This document shows, in pieces, positions 37,418 to 45,646 of a stretch of DNA of 64,000 bases. The position numbers and the translations under genes were made by a program. Under the pieces are notes generated by a model. That model had not been told where the DNA came from. It made no database searches and worked only from the letters and a program-made list of their open reading frames with translations. The stretch comes from Gluconacetobacter aggeris (lineage in GTDB: Bacteria; Pseudomonadota; Alphaproteobacteria; Acetobacterales; Acetobacteraceae), in the NCBI RefSeq assembly GCF_014174395.1, contig NZ_JABEQD010000009.1:62001-126000 (forward strand). Direction: 5' to 3'. The stretch's first letter is position 1, and every line of letters starts with the position of its first letter.

Positions 37418-39049
37418 ATGCATCATGAAATAATAACAAAGAATTCGGTTAACGATACCATGCCCCTCGCGGTGACTGCCCCCTCTCGCGCACGCCCCTG
37501 CCCGGACAGAATGCCGTCTGCAGAAAATCCGTTCTCCGACGCCTTCCGCAACAAGGCATCCGATATCCGCAACATCATCAACGACCGCACATCCCTCACC
37601 GTCTCACTGCTCGCGGCGCTGCTCTGCATGGCCGCAACCGCCTGCCTCGGTGCGCCCGTCAACCCGGCCGTGGCAACCATGCAGGGAAAACAGAAGCGCC
37701 CGCTCGCCGAAGACAGGCTGAACCCGCTCTTCGAGGGGGAAAGCCTCTCCGCCCTGCTGGCGCCCGAAGACGACGCCCTGCGCGCCGGCGACCCGAGCGC
37801 CGATTATTTCGCGATCGACCGCTCCCCGGGCAACCTGCTGCCACAGGCCAAACCATGGCGCCGATGGCTGAGCCAGCGCGGCTTCACCTTCGACATGATC
37901 TACAAGGCCGAAGGCATGGCCAATATCGCGGGCGGCCTGTCCCAGGGCATGGATTATGTCCATGACCTGCGCGTGACCATGCTGTTCGACCTGGGCAAGC
38001 TGCCGGGGCTGGACGGATGGTATGTCCACGGGCTGGTCATGAACCGCGAAGGCCGCCAGGTCGGCTGGGACCATGTCGGCGAACGCAATGTCCTGCTGAC
38101 CGAACTGTGGAGCATCCACGGCCCCGCCGCCGCGCGCCTGGCCGATCTCTATGCCGAGAAATCGTTTCTCGGCGACCGGCTCAACATCAATATCGGCCGC
38201 ATCGCGCTGACCCACACCTACGGCACCTCGGCGCTGCTGTGCACGTTCATGATGCAATGTTCCGCGCCGATGGCCATCCGCGAACCGCCGGGCTGGAGCG
38301 TCTATCCCAAGACTTCATGGGGCGGCACGCTGCGCTTCCGGCCGCTGCGCGACCTGACTTTGCGCACCGGCATCTACAAGATCGCCCCCAAGCCCGAGGA
38401 CAATACCGGCTGGGCCTGGGCCAGCGAGACCACCACCGGCATTCAGACACCGGTGGAACTGACATGGGAACCCTTCTTCGGCCCGCACAAGCTCGTCGGG
38501 CACTACAAGTTCGGCTACGGGCACGACACCTCGCCCTATGCGGACATGATCGGCACCGTGCCGGCCATCGACCGGGAAACGATCCGCGCCCATGCCGACA
38601 GGCCGCGCGACACGTTCTATATCGAGGCCGACCAGATGATCTATCGCACCCAGGGCACCAGCCAGATGTCCGGCGGTTACCTGATGGCCGGCTATATCCA
38701 CAATACGCCGAGCATCTCCACCTTCGCCGACGAATTCTATTTCGGCACCGCGCTGCTCGGGATCGTGCCCGGGCGCCCCTTCGACCGGCTGGGCCTGATG
38801 TATTCCTATTACCAGATGAGCCCGCGCCTGGCCTACGGGCAGCGGCTGCGGCAGGATGCCGGCCTGCCGCTCGGCCCGTACGTCACGGGCCCGCAAACCC
38901 ATTCGGCGGTGCTGGAGGCCTATTATGGCATGCCCGTGCTGCCGGGCCTGATCCTCTACCCCGAATTCGAATATATGATGCGCCCGGGCGAAACATCGGT
39001 CATTCCCAATGCCACGTTGGTCGGCATCAAGATGATCGCCAACCTGTAA
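37418..39049 (+). CDS. Carbohydrate-selective porin, OprB family
   Basis: An outer-membrane porin of about 543 residues. The mature region has OprB-type blocks GLSQGMDYVHDLRVTMLFDL, LYAEKSFLGDRLNINIGRI and PPGWSVYPKTSWGG, and it ends LVGIKMIANL like other OprB porins. A hydrophobic signal segment (SLLAALLCMAATACLGA) lies about 60 residues in, so the true start is probably downstream (ATG 37460 or 37511); no clear ribosome site favours one, and the frame is open from a TTG at 37367. In acetic acid bacteria such porins supply sugars to periplasmic dehydrogenases; that role is inferred. Confidence 0.85.
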   Translation: MHHEIITKNSVNDTMPLAVTAPSRARPCPDRMPSAENPFSDAFRNKASDIRNIINDRTSLTVSLLAALLCMAATACLGAPVNPAVATMQGKQKRPLAEDRLNPLFEGESLSALLAPEDDALRAGDPSADYFAIDRSPGNLLPQAKPWRRWLSQRGFTFDMIYKAEGMANIAGGLSQGMDYVHDLRVTMLFDLGKLPGLDGWYVHGLVMNREGRQVGWDHVGERNVLLTELWSIHGPAAARLADLYAEKSFLGDRLNINIGRIALTHTYGTSALLCTFMMQCSAPMAIREPPGWSVYPKTSWGGTLRFRPLRDLTLRTGIYKIAPKPEDNTGWAWASETTTGIQTPVELTWEPFFGPHKLVGHYKFGYGHDTSPYADMIGTVPAIDRETIRAHADRPRDTFYIEADQMIYRTQGTSQMSGGYLMAGYIHNTPSISTFADEFYFGTALLGIVPGRPFDRLGLMYSYYQMSPRLAYGQRLRQDAGLPLGPYVTGPQTHSAVLEAYYGMPVLPGLILYPEFEYMMRPGETSVIPNATLVGIKMIANL

Positions 39050-39201
39050 CTCCACCACAGCGGCAGCAATCGCCGGAATATGATCGCACGACCTCGGTAA
39101 AATAAAAATTAGGCGCATCTTCGCCTAACCGATGCTCTCTACGGAAGAGCAGGCAAAAACGCGCCGGACCGGAAAAGCGCTTGCAAGGGATGGAAACAGG
39201 C

Positions 39202-40464
39202 ATGAACGACATGGCAGCCGCACCGGCGACGATCACAGGACAGGCGCAGACCTACGACGTGGCGACCTCCCGCCATGTGGTCGCGGCCTCGCTGCTGGCA
39301 TGGCTGCTCGATGCCTGCGATTTCTTCATCGTGCTGTTCACGCTCGACGATGTCGCCCGCAGTTTCCACGTCTCGCTGCAAAGCATCCTGCTCGCCCCGA
39401 CGCTCACCTTGCTCACCCGCCCGATCGGCGCCTTCCTGTGCGGACACGCCGCCGACCGGTACGGGCGCAAACCGGTCATGATCGCCACCATCATCGTCTA
39501 TTCCGCGATCGAGATCCTGTCCGCCTTCGCCCCCAACCTCGCCATCTTCCTGCTGCTGCGCACGTTGTTCGGCGTGGCGCTGGGCGGCGAATGGGGCGTG
39601 GGCACGTCGCTGATCATGGAGAGCATCCCGCCCTCATGGCGCGGCACCGCCTCGGGCATCCTGCAGGCCGGCTACCCGGCCGGATACCTGCTGGCGTCGC
39701 TGGTCTTCCTGCTGCTGCCCTTCGTCGGCTGGCGCGGGCTTTTCATCCTCGGCGGCAGCGCCCTGCTGGCGGCCGTCTATATCTGGCTGCGCGTGCCCGA
39801 AAGCCCCGAATGGCTGCGCCGCCGGCACGACCAGGCCGCCCGCGCCACCAGGCCCCCCGGCCTGTGGTTCATCGTCCGCAACAACGCGGCACTGTGCGTC
39901 TTCGCAATCACCCTGATGGCCGCCTTCAATTTCATGAGCCACGGCTCGCAGGACCTGTATCCCAAGATCTTCCTGGGGCTGGAACGCCACCTGCCCCATC
40001 CCTCCATCACGCTGATCGTGGTGCTCTACAACATCGCCGCCATCGTCGGCGGCCTGTTCTTCGGCGTGCTGTCGCAGAAGATCAGCCGCCAATACAGCAT
40101 CGCCCTGGCCGCCCTCCTCACACTGCCCTTCCTGCCACTGTGGGCGCTCTCCCACTCCCCCTTCTGGCTCGCCGTCGGCGCCGTCTGCATCCAGTTCTGC
40201 GTCCAGGGCGCCTGGGGCGTCGTCCCCGCCTATCTCAGCGAACTCTCCCCCGCCTCGGTCCGCGCCACCTTCCCCGGCCTCGCCTACCAGTGCGGCAACC
40301 TCATCGCCGCCAGCAACGCCCTGCTCCAAACCGCCCTCGCCACCTGGTTCGGCACCGGCCTCGCCCCCGCCATGATGCTCACGGTAGGCACCGCCGCAAC
40401 GGTCGTCCTGACCCTGATCCTCCTCAACGCCCGCCTGTACGGGCGTTACCGACCCATTCAATAA
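39202..40464 (+). CDS. MFS transporter (sialate/lactate:H+ symporter-like)
   Basis: A protein of about 420 residues with twelve predicted membrane segments. It has the MFS loop 2-3 motif GHAADRYGRKP, FGVALGGEWGVGTSLIMESI and PPSWRGTASGILQAGYPAGY, a set typical of the SHS/NanT-JEN1 branch. The substrate is likely a small organic acid but cannot be fixed. I chose ATG 39202 (MNDMAAAPAT) with GGA upstream; ATG 39190 is an alternative. It follows the OprB porin by about 150 bases and may share its transcript. Confidence 0.88.
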   Translation: MNDMAAAPATITGQAQTYDVATSRHVVAASLLAWLLDACDFFIVLFTLDDVARSFHVSLQSILLAPTLTLLTRPIGAFLCGHAADRYGRKPVMIATIIVYSAIEILSAFAPNLAIFLLLRTLFGVALGGEWGVGTSLIMESIPPSWRGTASGILQAGYPAGYLLASLVFLLLPFVGWRGLFILGGSALLAAVYIWLRVPESPEWLRRRHDQAARATRPPGLWFIVRNNAALCVFAITLMAAFNFMSHGSQDLYPKIFLGLERHLPHPSITLIVVLYNIAAIVGGLFFGVLSQKISRQYSIALAALLTLPFLPLWALSHSPFWLAVGAVCIQFCVQGAWGVVPAYLSELSPASVRATFPGLAYQCGNLIAASNALLQTALATWFGTGLAPAMMLTVGTAATVVLTLILLNARLYGRYRPIQ

Positions 40465-40534
40465 AGAGCAGCCATATCGTTCGAAGACATGTCGGCTTAC
40501 GCCCGCATGTGAGACATTGTTACGTATCATAAAG

Positions 40535-40549
40535 CCGTCCAAAAGCTGA
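40535..40549 (+). repeat. Left copy of a 15-bp direct repeat bounding the AT-rich island
   Basis: CCGTCCAAAAGCTGA here is identical to 42575-42589. Both are followed by (C/T)AT and preceded within a few bases by ATCAT. The two copies lie close to the points where base composition returns to that of the host genome. Confidence 0.75.
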
Positions 40550-40891
40550 CATGAACTAACAAGGTGCCGGACTTGGCTCGGTGTACTGCCGCCAATAAGA
40601 ATATGCACGAGCGGTTGTCTCTTATATTATAAATTACACAATTAATATAGAATTTAACTGTTTGTTGTGCACAGTCAGAGAGGGACAGTAAAATAAAATA
40701 TTACGAGAAAATTCAAAAATTTTTGAATAATTATTTTACATTTACTAATTACTTTTGTTAATTCATTATATTTATACTAAATATTTTTATTTACCGTTTA
40801 GTGCGCCAACTAAATAAATTCACATATTTTATAGTGAAATAAATTGCATGGATGTTATTTGAAACTAATTCATTTTGCGCCAGATTACTTT

Positions 40892-40927
40892 ATATCAAAA
40901 TGGTGCCCTAGGCTATCATTTTGATAT
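40892..40927. promoter_or_regulatory. Perfect 11-bp inverted repeat before the first island gene
   Basis: ATATCAAAATG, 14 bases, then CATTTTGATAT. It ends some 5 bases before the AAAGGAAA ribosome site of the gene at 40944. A dyad in this place is the usual form of an autoregulatory operator; an RNA hairpin masking the start region is the alternative. Confidence 0.5.
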
Positions 40928-40943
40928 GTGAAAGGAAAATTAA

Positions 40944-41615
40944 GTGCACATCAGAATTAGGTGTATTAGTGACCTGCCGGTCGAAGAGTGCAATAATATT
41001 GCAGATTCTTTTTCTCCCCTCGGATCGACTGATGTTTTCTGCGCACAGCCTGGTCCACAGCAAATAGTGAATGAACTACTTCCTGCTGTATTCACAGTCG
41101 CTTTAACCGAGATTGCAGGAGGATTTCTAAAACAAATCGGCGCAGATCTGGAGAAAGATCTAAAAAACGCGCTCATCAAATTATTTCGACGTGGGCGCGA
41201 ATTACCAACTGATTGGTATCGAAGCGGCTCCGAACGCCGGGAACCAAGCTTATCTATACCTAGTCAGCATGAAAAAAAGCCGGAAGCATACGCTAGCTCT
41301 CCTCCGCTAAGGGTGGAAGCTTCGTTAGGACAACTAGGAGAGGCAAAATTTATATTTCCTGCGGAGCTTTATGCTGAGGCGATGGAAACGGCAATATCGA
41401 CGATGCAAGGTAAATTGATTTTTCTCCAACAATTCGTCAATGATTTTTGTCTTCAGGAGCAGATTAAGCAGAGCGCGCCAGAACGTTATTTTGGCAAGAT
41501 GCCGCTTGAAATGGTTCGACAGCGCTTGATGTACGAACGAGTTAACGCAAATAACTTGCTTCTAAAACCCTATATATACACTATTGAATCAAAAACGTGG
41601 GTTGGAATAGGTTAA
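40944..41615 (+). CDS. Island protein 1, unknown function
   Basis: A 223-residue protein starting with GTG and preceded by AAAGGA at good spacing. Codon use is AT-rich and unlike the neighbours. The N-terminus (HIRIRCISDLPVEEC, DSFSPLGSTDVF) looks like a mixed alpha/beta segment. Then comes a hydrophobic/amphipathic helix (LPAVFTVALTEIAGGFLKQI) running into a charged helix (ADLEKDLKNALIKLFRRGRE). The C-terminal half (EAMETAISTMQGKLIFLQQF) is predicted helical. I recognise no family and no catalytic motif. It lies between the direct repeats with island protein 2. Confidence 0.7.
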   Translation: MHIRIRCISDLPVEECNNIADSFSPLGSTDVFCAQPGPQQIVNELLPAVFTVALTEIAGGFLKQIGADLEKDLKNALIKLFRRGRELPTDWYRSGSERREPSLSIPSQHEKKPEAYASSPPLRVEASLGQLGEAKFIFPAELYAEAMETAISTMQGKLIFLQQFVNDFCLQEQIKQSAPERYFGKMPLEMVRQRLMYERVNANNLLLKPYIYTIESKTWVGIG

Positions 41616-41679
41616 TTTAAAGGTATCTTTCTAATAATTTCATCCAAGAAGCGACATAATTGTTCCAATTAGTCTAAAT

Positions 41680-41708
41680 TGCCTGTCTCTGCCTGTGGAT
41701 GACAGGCA
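41680..41708. other. Inverted repeat between the two island genes
   Basis: TGCCTGTC and GACAGGCA form a perfect 8-bp stem with a 13-base loop, 65 bases after the first gene stops. There is no T run after it on the plus strand, so it is a weak terminator candidate at best; it could also be a protein-binding dyad. Confidence 0.4.
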
Positions 41709-41865
41709 AGCAATAACCGCCTCTTTTCAGTCATTTCGATGATGTTTGCAACCCTTCGAAAGCGGCTTTTGTGGAGAGATATTTGCGATTACAAAATAAA
41801 TTCTGCTAGACTACGTTGTGTCAATGTTGTTGATATCCGTCTATATTGAAATATGGAATTAGATA

Positions 41866-42471
41866 ATGATCCGCCTCACAGTGCTAAATCCTCTTTTAAC
41901 GAGTATGCGCAATCAGGGAATTACGAGGTGTGTATTTCGATATAGACGAGGAGAAGTTCAGTTTTCTGTAGTGTTCACTACAGAAACAAACAACGCTTTA
42001 TATCCATTAGCTTTACTTTTTGGGTTTTCTGGTCCACCTACGTTTGCATTCATTTTTTTTGGAGATAATAATCTGAATTTCTCCACATTCTTGGAGAGTG
42101 GTGAGTATAAAAAACTTTGCAGCATACTTAACCTGAAATATGATCCCAATAATAAATTCTCACCTGCAGAATTTTTGAGAAATTTTGCAGGAAGTGGTCA
42201 AATACCTCAGCAAGTATCTCCGACTATGATTCCAACACCAGATCAGGTGCCTGCGCCTGCACGTTACGTTTCAGACGCTGATCGTCCTTATTTTAGTAGG
42301 TGGATGTACTTGCCTGAAGGCAATCAGGTAAGCGATGCCAACTATAATCGAACTCTTTTCTCTTTTGGTTTGCAATGTGCCACCTTTTGCAGGAATCAAA
42401 GAATTTCTTCATGTTGGACAGCCGTACAGCCCAACGAGCCAAATTACGATCCACCTCCTAACATGCCGTAA
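41866..42471 (+). CDS. Island protein 2, unknown function (possibly DUF6037-like)
   Basis: A 201-residue, AT-rich gene. The opening, LTVLNPLLTSMRNQGITRCV-FRYRRGEVQFSVVF, followed by LALLFGFSGPPTFAFIFFGD, recalls the DUF6037 pattern of a short helix, 'SM--QGI-R--F-Y', and a beta-rich core; this is from memory and tentative. The C-terminal part is rich in proline (QQVSPTMIPTPDQVPAPARY, ending PNYDPPPNMP). No signal peptide or catalytic motif. It has its own possible promoter upstream (TTGCGA ... TAGACT near 41785-41815). Confidence 0.65.
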   Translation: MIRLTVLNPLLTSMRNQGITRCVFRYRRGEVQFSVVFTTETNNALYPLALLFGFSGPPTFAFIFFGDNNLNFSTFLESGEYKKLCSILNLKYDPNNKFSPAEFLRNFAGSGQIPQQVSPTMIPTPDQVPAPARYVSDADRPYFSRWMYLPEGNQVSDANYNRTLFSFGLQCATFCRNQRISSCWTAVQPNEPNYDPPPNMP

Positions 42472-42690
42472 TTACTAGAGAGAAACACCTTTAACCTTCA
42501 ACGAGGTTTCGTATCTGCACAAAAAACATCCACAGTGGGCGTCAATACAATGAATATCTGCTTCTTAGATCATCCCGTCCAAAAGCTGATATTCCGCTCT
42601 CCCCGCCAAGCGGCCATGTTTGCAAAGGGTCTAGCCACGTAATGCAGGCAACGGGCATGGGTCACCCCACGCCCGTTTCCCATCCCGAGT
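42472..42690. other. Right flank of the AT-rich island
   Basis: These 219 bases contain the right direct repeat and return to host-like composition after about 42590. I see no gene here. The stop of the YmdB-type gene (minus strand) lies at 42691. Confidence 0.5.
42575..42589 (+). repeat. Right copy of the 15-bp direct repeat bounding the AT-rich island
   Basis: Identical to 40535-40549 in the same orientation, giving a unit of about 2.05 kb from repeat to repeat. GC-rich host sequence follows directly. Confidence 0.75.
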
Positions 42691-43506
42691 TCAGAAATCC
42701 GGCATCGTAGGCGCCAACAATCCGCCCATGCGCAGCGGCGCCATCCGACGAGCCAACCCTGTAGCATCATCGGTTTCCACCATCATGCCCGCCACCGTCG
42801 CCACCCCTTCCGCCGGCTGCAACCGCTCACCGGGCATCCGGCGCAGGAAGCGCGCAATGGCCGCATCCTTGCCCATGCCGATCACACTGTCATAATCCCC
42901 ACACATGCCCGCATCCGTCTGGTACGCCGTGCCACCGGGCAAAATGCGATGGTCGGCCGTAGGCGTATGGGTATGCGTGCCCACCACCAGCGAAGCCCGC
43001 CCATCCAGCACATGCCCCATCGCCCATTTCTCGCTCGACGCCTCGGCGTGGATATCCACCACCACCGCATGCACCGTCACCCCCAGCCGATGCCGGGCCA
43101 TGATATCGGTCACGGCGCGGAACGGATCATCCAGCGCCTCCATGAACTGTCGCCCCATGACGTTGATCACCAGCGCCTTGCGCCCGTCCACCAGTTCCAC
43201 CACCACACTGCCCTGTCCGGGCGTGCCGGGCGGATAATTGGCCGGGCGGATAATGCGCGGCTCGGCATCGATCTGGCCGACCAGATCCTTGCGATCCCAC
43301 GCATGGTTCCCCAGCGTCACGACATCGACGCCAGCCGCAAACAGGTCACGGGCGATGGGCAGCGAGAGGCCGAACCCATGGCTCGCATTCTCGCCATTCA
43401 CCACCACCAGGTCCAGGCGCAGATCCCGCCGCAGAGTGGGCACCGCCTCCATCACCGCCTCGCGCCCCGTGCGGCCGACAATGTCGCCCAGAAACAAGAT
43501 CCGCAC
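42691..43506 (-). CDS. YmdB-type metallophosphoesterase
   Basis: A metallophosphoesterase of the TIGR00282/YmdB family, about 271 residues. Metal ligands are in ILFLGDIVGRTGR, VVNGENASHGFG, TLGNHAWDRKD and VGTHTHTPTADHRILPGGTA. Bacillus YmdB acts on 2',3'-cyclic nucleotides and affects biofilm decisions; here the substrate is not known. The family start (M/VRILFLGD) suggests the GTG at 43506 with GGAA upstream; the ATG at 43539 adds eleven residues bordering a repeat element. Downstream on the same strand as the folate and ZapA genes. Confidence 0.9.
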   Translation of the reverse strand: MRILFLGDIVGRTGREAVMEAVPTLRRDLRLDLVVVNGENASHGFGLSLPIARDLFAAGVDVVTLGNHAWDRKDLVGQIDAEPRIIRPANYPPGTPGQGSVVVELVDGRKALVINVMGRQFMEALDDPFRAVTDIMARHRLGVTVHAVVVDIHAEASSEKWAMGHVLDGRASLVVGTHTHTPTADHRILPGGTAYQTDAGMCGDYDSVIGMGKDAAIARFLRRMPGERLQPAEGVATVAGMMVETDDATGLARRMAPLRMGGLLAPTMPDF

Positions 43507-43537
43507 CCGTTTTTCCTTCTTCCACTTTGGGGCCGCC

Positions 43538-43671
43538 ATCCTTCTTTTTCTGAAGAAAAAGAAGCAAAAAGACTTTTATCCGTTCAGGGACATCGTATGT
43601 CCCCAGCAAAAAGCTCCCGAACAGATCAAAAGTTTTTTGGTTCTTTTTTCCAAAAAAGAACAGAAAACCCC
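43538..43671. repeat. Dispersed AT-rich hairpin repeat (family 1, copy C)
   Basis: This is the best-preserved copy. It has a left hairpin CTTCTTTTTC-TGAAG-AAAAAGAAG, the shared core AAAAAGACTTTTATCCGTTC and CCCCAGCAAAAAGCTCC, and a right hairpin GTTCTTTTTTCC-AAAAAAGAAC. It lies between the YmdB-type gene start and the stop of the cyclo-ligase gene, just 3' of the latter like the other copies sit 3' of minus-strand genes. Confidence 0.8.
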
Positions 43672-44277
43672 TCACACCCGAATCACTTCCCGCTCCGTCA
43701 CGATCAACGGCAGCGGCACATCATACGGCCCCACCGGCACCGCCGGCACTTCCTGCGCCGACAGGCCAAAGCCCACCGCCGGCACGCCGGGCAGCCCGGC
43801 CAGCGTGCGGTCGTAATAGCCGCCCCCGTATCCCAGCCGGAACCCCCGCCTGTCAAAACCCAGCAGCGGCACGAACACCAGATCGGGCCGCGCCGCAGGC
43901 CCATCGGGGTGCAGCGTGCCGAAGCGGCCACGATGCATGACCGCCTCCGGGCACCAGCGATGAAAGCGCAAGGGCTGCCCACGCGGCGGCGTTTCCGGCA
44001 GCAGCACGCCATACCCGTCCTCATGCAGCCCGGCGCACAGGCCGCGCAGATCCACCTCGCCCGGCAACGGCCAAACGGCCGCGACACAGGCCCCCGGCGG
44101 CAACACGGCGCGGACATGCTCCCCCATGCGGCGGCACAGCGCCGCAGCGGCACCCGGCGCGGGCGCGGCCGCACGCAAGGCGCGCAGATGCCGGCGCAGC
44201 TCGGCCTTGGCCTCCACCAGCGCAGGCGGATCGGATTGGGGAAGATCGGATGGGGTAGGAATGTGCGGAGCCGCCAT
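43672..44277 (-). CDS. 5-formyltetrahydrofolate cyclo-ligase
   Basis: The enzyme (E. coli YgfA/Fau) converts 5-formyl-THF to 5,10-methenyl-THF with ATP. About 201 residues, with the family blocks KAELRRHLRALRAA, VWPLPGEVDLR, DLVFVPLLGFDRRGFRLGYG and GGGYYDRTL. The ATG at 44277 is chosen because the longer frame to 44313 would overlap the 6S RNA. The order zapA - 6S RNA - cyclo-ligase is conserved in proteobacteria. Confidence 0.94.
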   Translation of the reverse strand: MAAPHIPTPSDLPQSDPPALVEAKAELRRHLRALRAAAPAPGAAAALCRRMGEHVRAVLPPGACVAAVWPLPGEVDLRGLCAGLHEDGYGVLLPETPPRGQPLRFHRWCPEAVMHRGRFGTLHPDGPAARPDLVFVPLLGFDRRGFRLGYGGGYYDRTLAGLPGVPAVGFGLSAQEVPAVPVGPYDVPLPLIVTEREVIRV

Positions 44278-44283
44278 GACCGT

Positions 44284-44424
44284 TGGTCTTTCAGCCCTCC
44301 CGGACCTGCTCACGCAGGTGGGCGCCAGATAACATGACCAGGATCACGCCAGAGCCAGCTCCCTAAGGAAGTGCTTATCGGCCCAGGGGTTGAGTTGCCT
44401 GACAAGTCCGGCAGCCCCGCTCCC
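44284..44424 (-). ncRNA. ssrS: 6S RNA, regulator of sigma70 RNA polymerase
   Basis: 6S RNA mimics an open promoter and binds RNA polymerase. Read on the minus strand the segment contains CAACCCCTGGGCCGATAAGC, resembling the CCCCTGAGCCGAT segment of E. coli 6S, and ATCTGGCGCCCACCTGC, resembling GTGGCGCTCC. CCGGACTTG (44403-44411) pairs perfectly (with one G-U) with CAGGTCCGG (44300-44308) to close the rod, and a GTGA-loop hairpin (ACCTGC/GCAGGT) forms near the 3' end. It sits between zapA and the cyclo-ligase gene, the classical place. The exact ends are estimated. Confidence 0.8.
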
Positions 44425-44429
44425 CATAT

Positions 44430-44771
44430 TTAGGGATGTTCGAGCGCCGCCGCAATGCTCTCGGCGCGCTCGACCAGCAAGGCCAACTGTTCGCGCCGGC
44501 GCTCGTTCTCCACACGCGCCTGCCGCCCCTCGGCCAGTTGGCGCGCGGTATCCGCCGGCATCTTCTCGACCGAGAGGTCATGGATCTCGTCAGCCATCAG
44601 CAAAGCCGCCAGGGCCAGGATGCGCGCCTCGCCACTCTGCCCGCCAATGGCGCGGATATGCTCGATCCGGCGCTCGACCTCCAGCGCCATGGCCTGGAGA
44701 TGGCGTTCCTGGCCGTCCTTGCAGCCGACGACATAGGCATAGCCGTTGATGCGGACCGTGACCTGCGCCAT
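44430..44771 (-). CDS. zapA: Cell division protein ZapA
   Basis: ZapA crosslinks FtsZ filaments at the septum. The 113-residue protein has the N-terminal beta-hairpin AQVTVRINGYAYVVGCKDGQ and a long C-terminal coiled coil (residues about 30-110, ALEVERRIEHIRAIGGQSGE, ARQLAEGRQARVENERRREQ). It begins three bases after the upstream coiled-coil gene and is followed directly by 6S RNA. Confidence 0.92.
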   Translation of the reverse strand: MAQVTVRINGYAYVVGCKDGQERHLQAMALEVERRIEHIRAIGGQSGEARILALAALLMADEIHDLSVEKMPADTARQLAEGRQARVENERRREQLALLVERAESIAAALEHP

Positions 44772-44774
44772 GGC

Positions 44775-44963
44775 TCAGCCCTCCTCCATCCCGTCAATAT
44801 CCTCGTCCGGCCCCAGCACGTCGCGCACCCGCGCGATCAGGGCATCGATATTGGCCGCCAGCGTCTGCAGGTCAGGGCCCGGGGCCACCGCCTCGTCCCG
44901 ACGATCCAGGGCAAAGGCAATACGGTTCAATGCCTGTTCCAGGCGGTCTGCGGGATCGCTCAT
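44775..44963 (-). CDS. Small coiled-coil protein upstream of zapA
   Basis: About 62 residues beginning MSDPADRLEQALNRIAFALD, predicted largely helical with an acidic tail (GPDEDIDGMEEG). Short proteins of this type (DUF4164-like) commonly precede zapA in alphaproteobacteria. An upstream ATG at 45014 would give a longer, unstructured N-terminus; I prefer 44963, preceded by GGGGG. Its stop is three bases from zapA, so they are probably co-translated. Confidence 0.7.
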   Translation of the reverse strand: MSDPADRLEQALNRIAFALDRRDEAVAPGPDLQTLAANIDALIARVRDVLGPDEDIDGMEEG

Positions 44964-45164
44964 CCCCCAGGCAACCGGGCTGTCCGGTCCATCAGCGTGC
45001 CCCACGGTCGTCATTCCCGTCACTCGGCGTCTCGGTCGCCGTCCAAATCCATGCGCCGGCAGCAATCCGCCACGCATACCCCGCGCGGCCCGCTCGCCAG
45101 CCTACATGTCCGGACAGACACTCACTCTTGAACTGATCGCCCGCGCGGGGTTCAACGTCAAGCA

Positions 45165-45602
45165 ATGATCCACCCTCCGATCCCCCCGCGCGTCTTCGTC
45201 GTCGCCTCGGCGGTCGAGGTCCGCGCAATCCTCTCCATCCTGCCCGCGCCCGAAGCACCGGGCACAGCTTGCATCGCCCTGCTGTCACCGGCCGACGCCG
45301 GCTGTTTCATGGGCCCCGCCTGGTGGCGCGCGCTCCTGGCCGAAACCGGGGCCACACTGCCCGCCTTCCTCGATTGCGGCACGGCCGCAGGCCGCGCCGC
45401 CGAGGCCCTGGGGCTGGGCCTGCGCCATATCGTGCTGCATGGCACCGGCCGCCAGGCAGAGACAATCCAGCATCTGGCCCACACGCTGGGCGCAACCTGC
45501 CTGCCCGGCCGCCCGCCCCATTGCGTGGTGGGCCCCACCCCCTCGCCCGAACGGCTGCGGGCCTATATCGCCGGCACGAACGGCCCACCGATCCGCCCCT
45601 GA
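45165..45602 (+). CDS. Hypothetical protein upstream of thiE
   Basis: The 145-residue protein ([60 protein letters not shown]) alternates predicted strands and helices in a Rossmann-like pattern. It has no recognisable catalytic motif. It ends 44 bases before thiE and is probably in the same transcript. I cannot assign a function. Confidence 0.7.
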   Translation: MIHPPIPPRVFVVASAVEVRAILSILPAPEAPGTACIALLSPADAGCFMGPAWWRALLAETGATLPAFLDCGTAAGRAAEALGLGLRHIVLHGTGRQAETIQHLAHTLGATCLPGRPPHCVVGPTPSPERLRAYIAGTNGPPIRP

Positions 45603-45646
45603 CCCCCCTGTCGTTGCGGCGCGGGGCGCCGTATGATCGGCCCACG

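Larger units (their letters stand above)
40465..40943. other. AT-rich flank of the island, upstream of its first gene
   Basis: This stretch of nearly 480 bases changes abruptly from GC-rich to strongly AT-rich after about 40620. It contains the left direct repeat (40535-40549), many A/T tracts, and a perfect inverted repeat just before the first island gene. I see no coding sequence on either strand. Confidence 0.7.

Noticed and set aside
40944-42471. Classical toxin-antitoxin pair in the AT-rich island
   Set aside because: Both proteins are larger than usual, separated by 250 bases, and lack recognisable toxin or DNA-binding antitoxin motifs; kept only as one possible interpretation.
44278-44313. 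Longer N-terminus of the cyclo-ligase starting at 44313
   Set aside because: It would overlap the 3' part of the 6S RNA and adds non-conserved residues.
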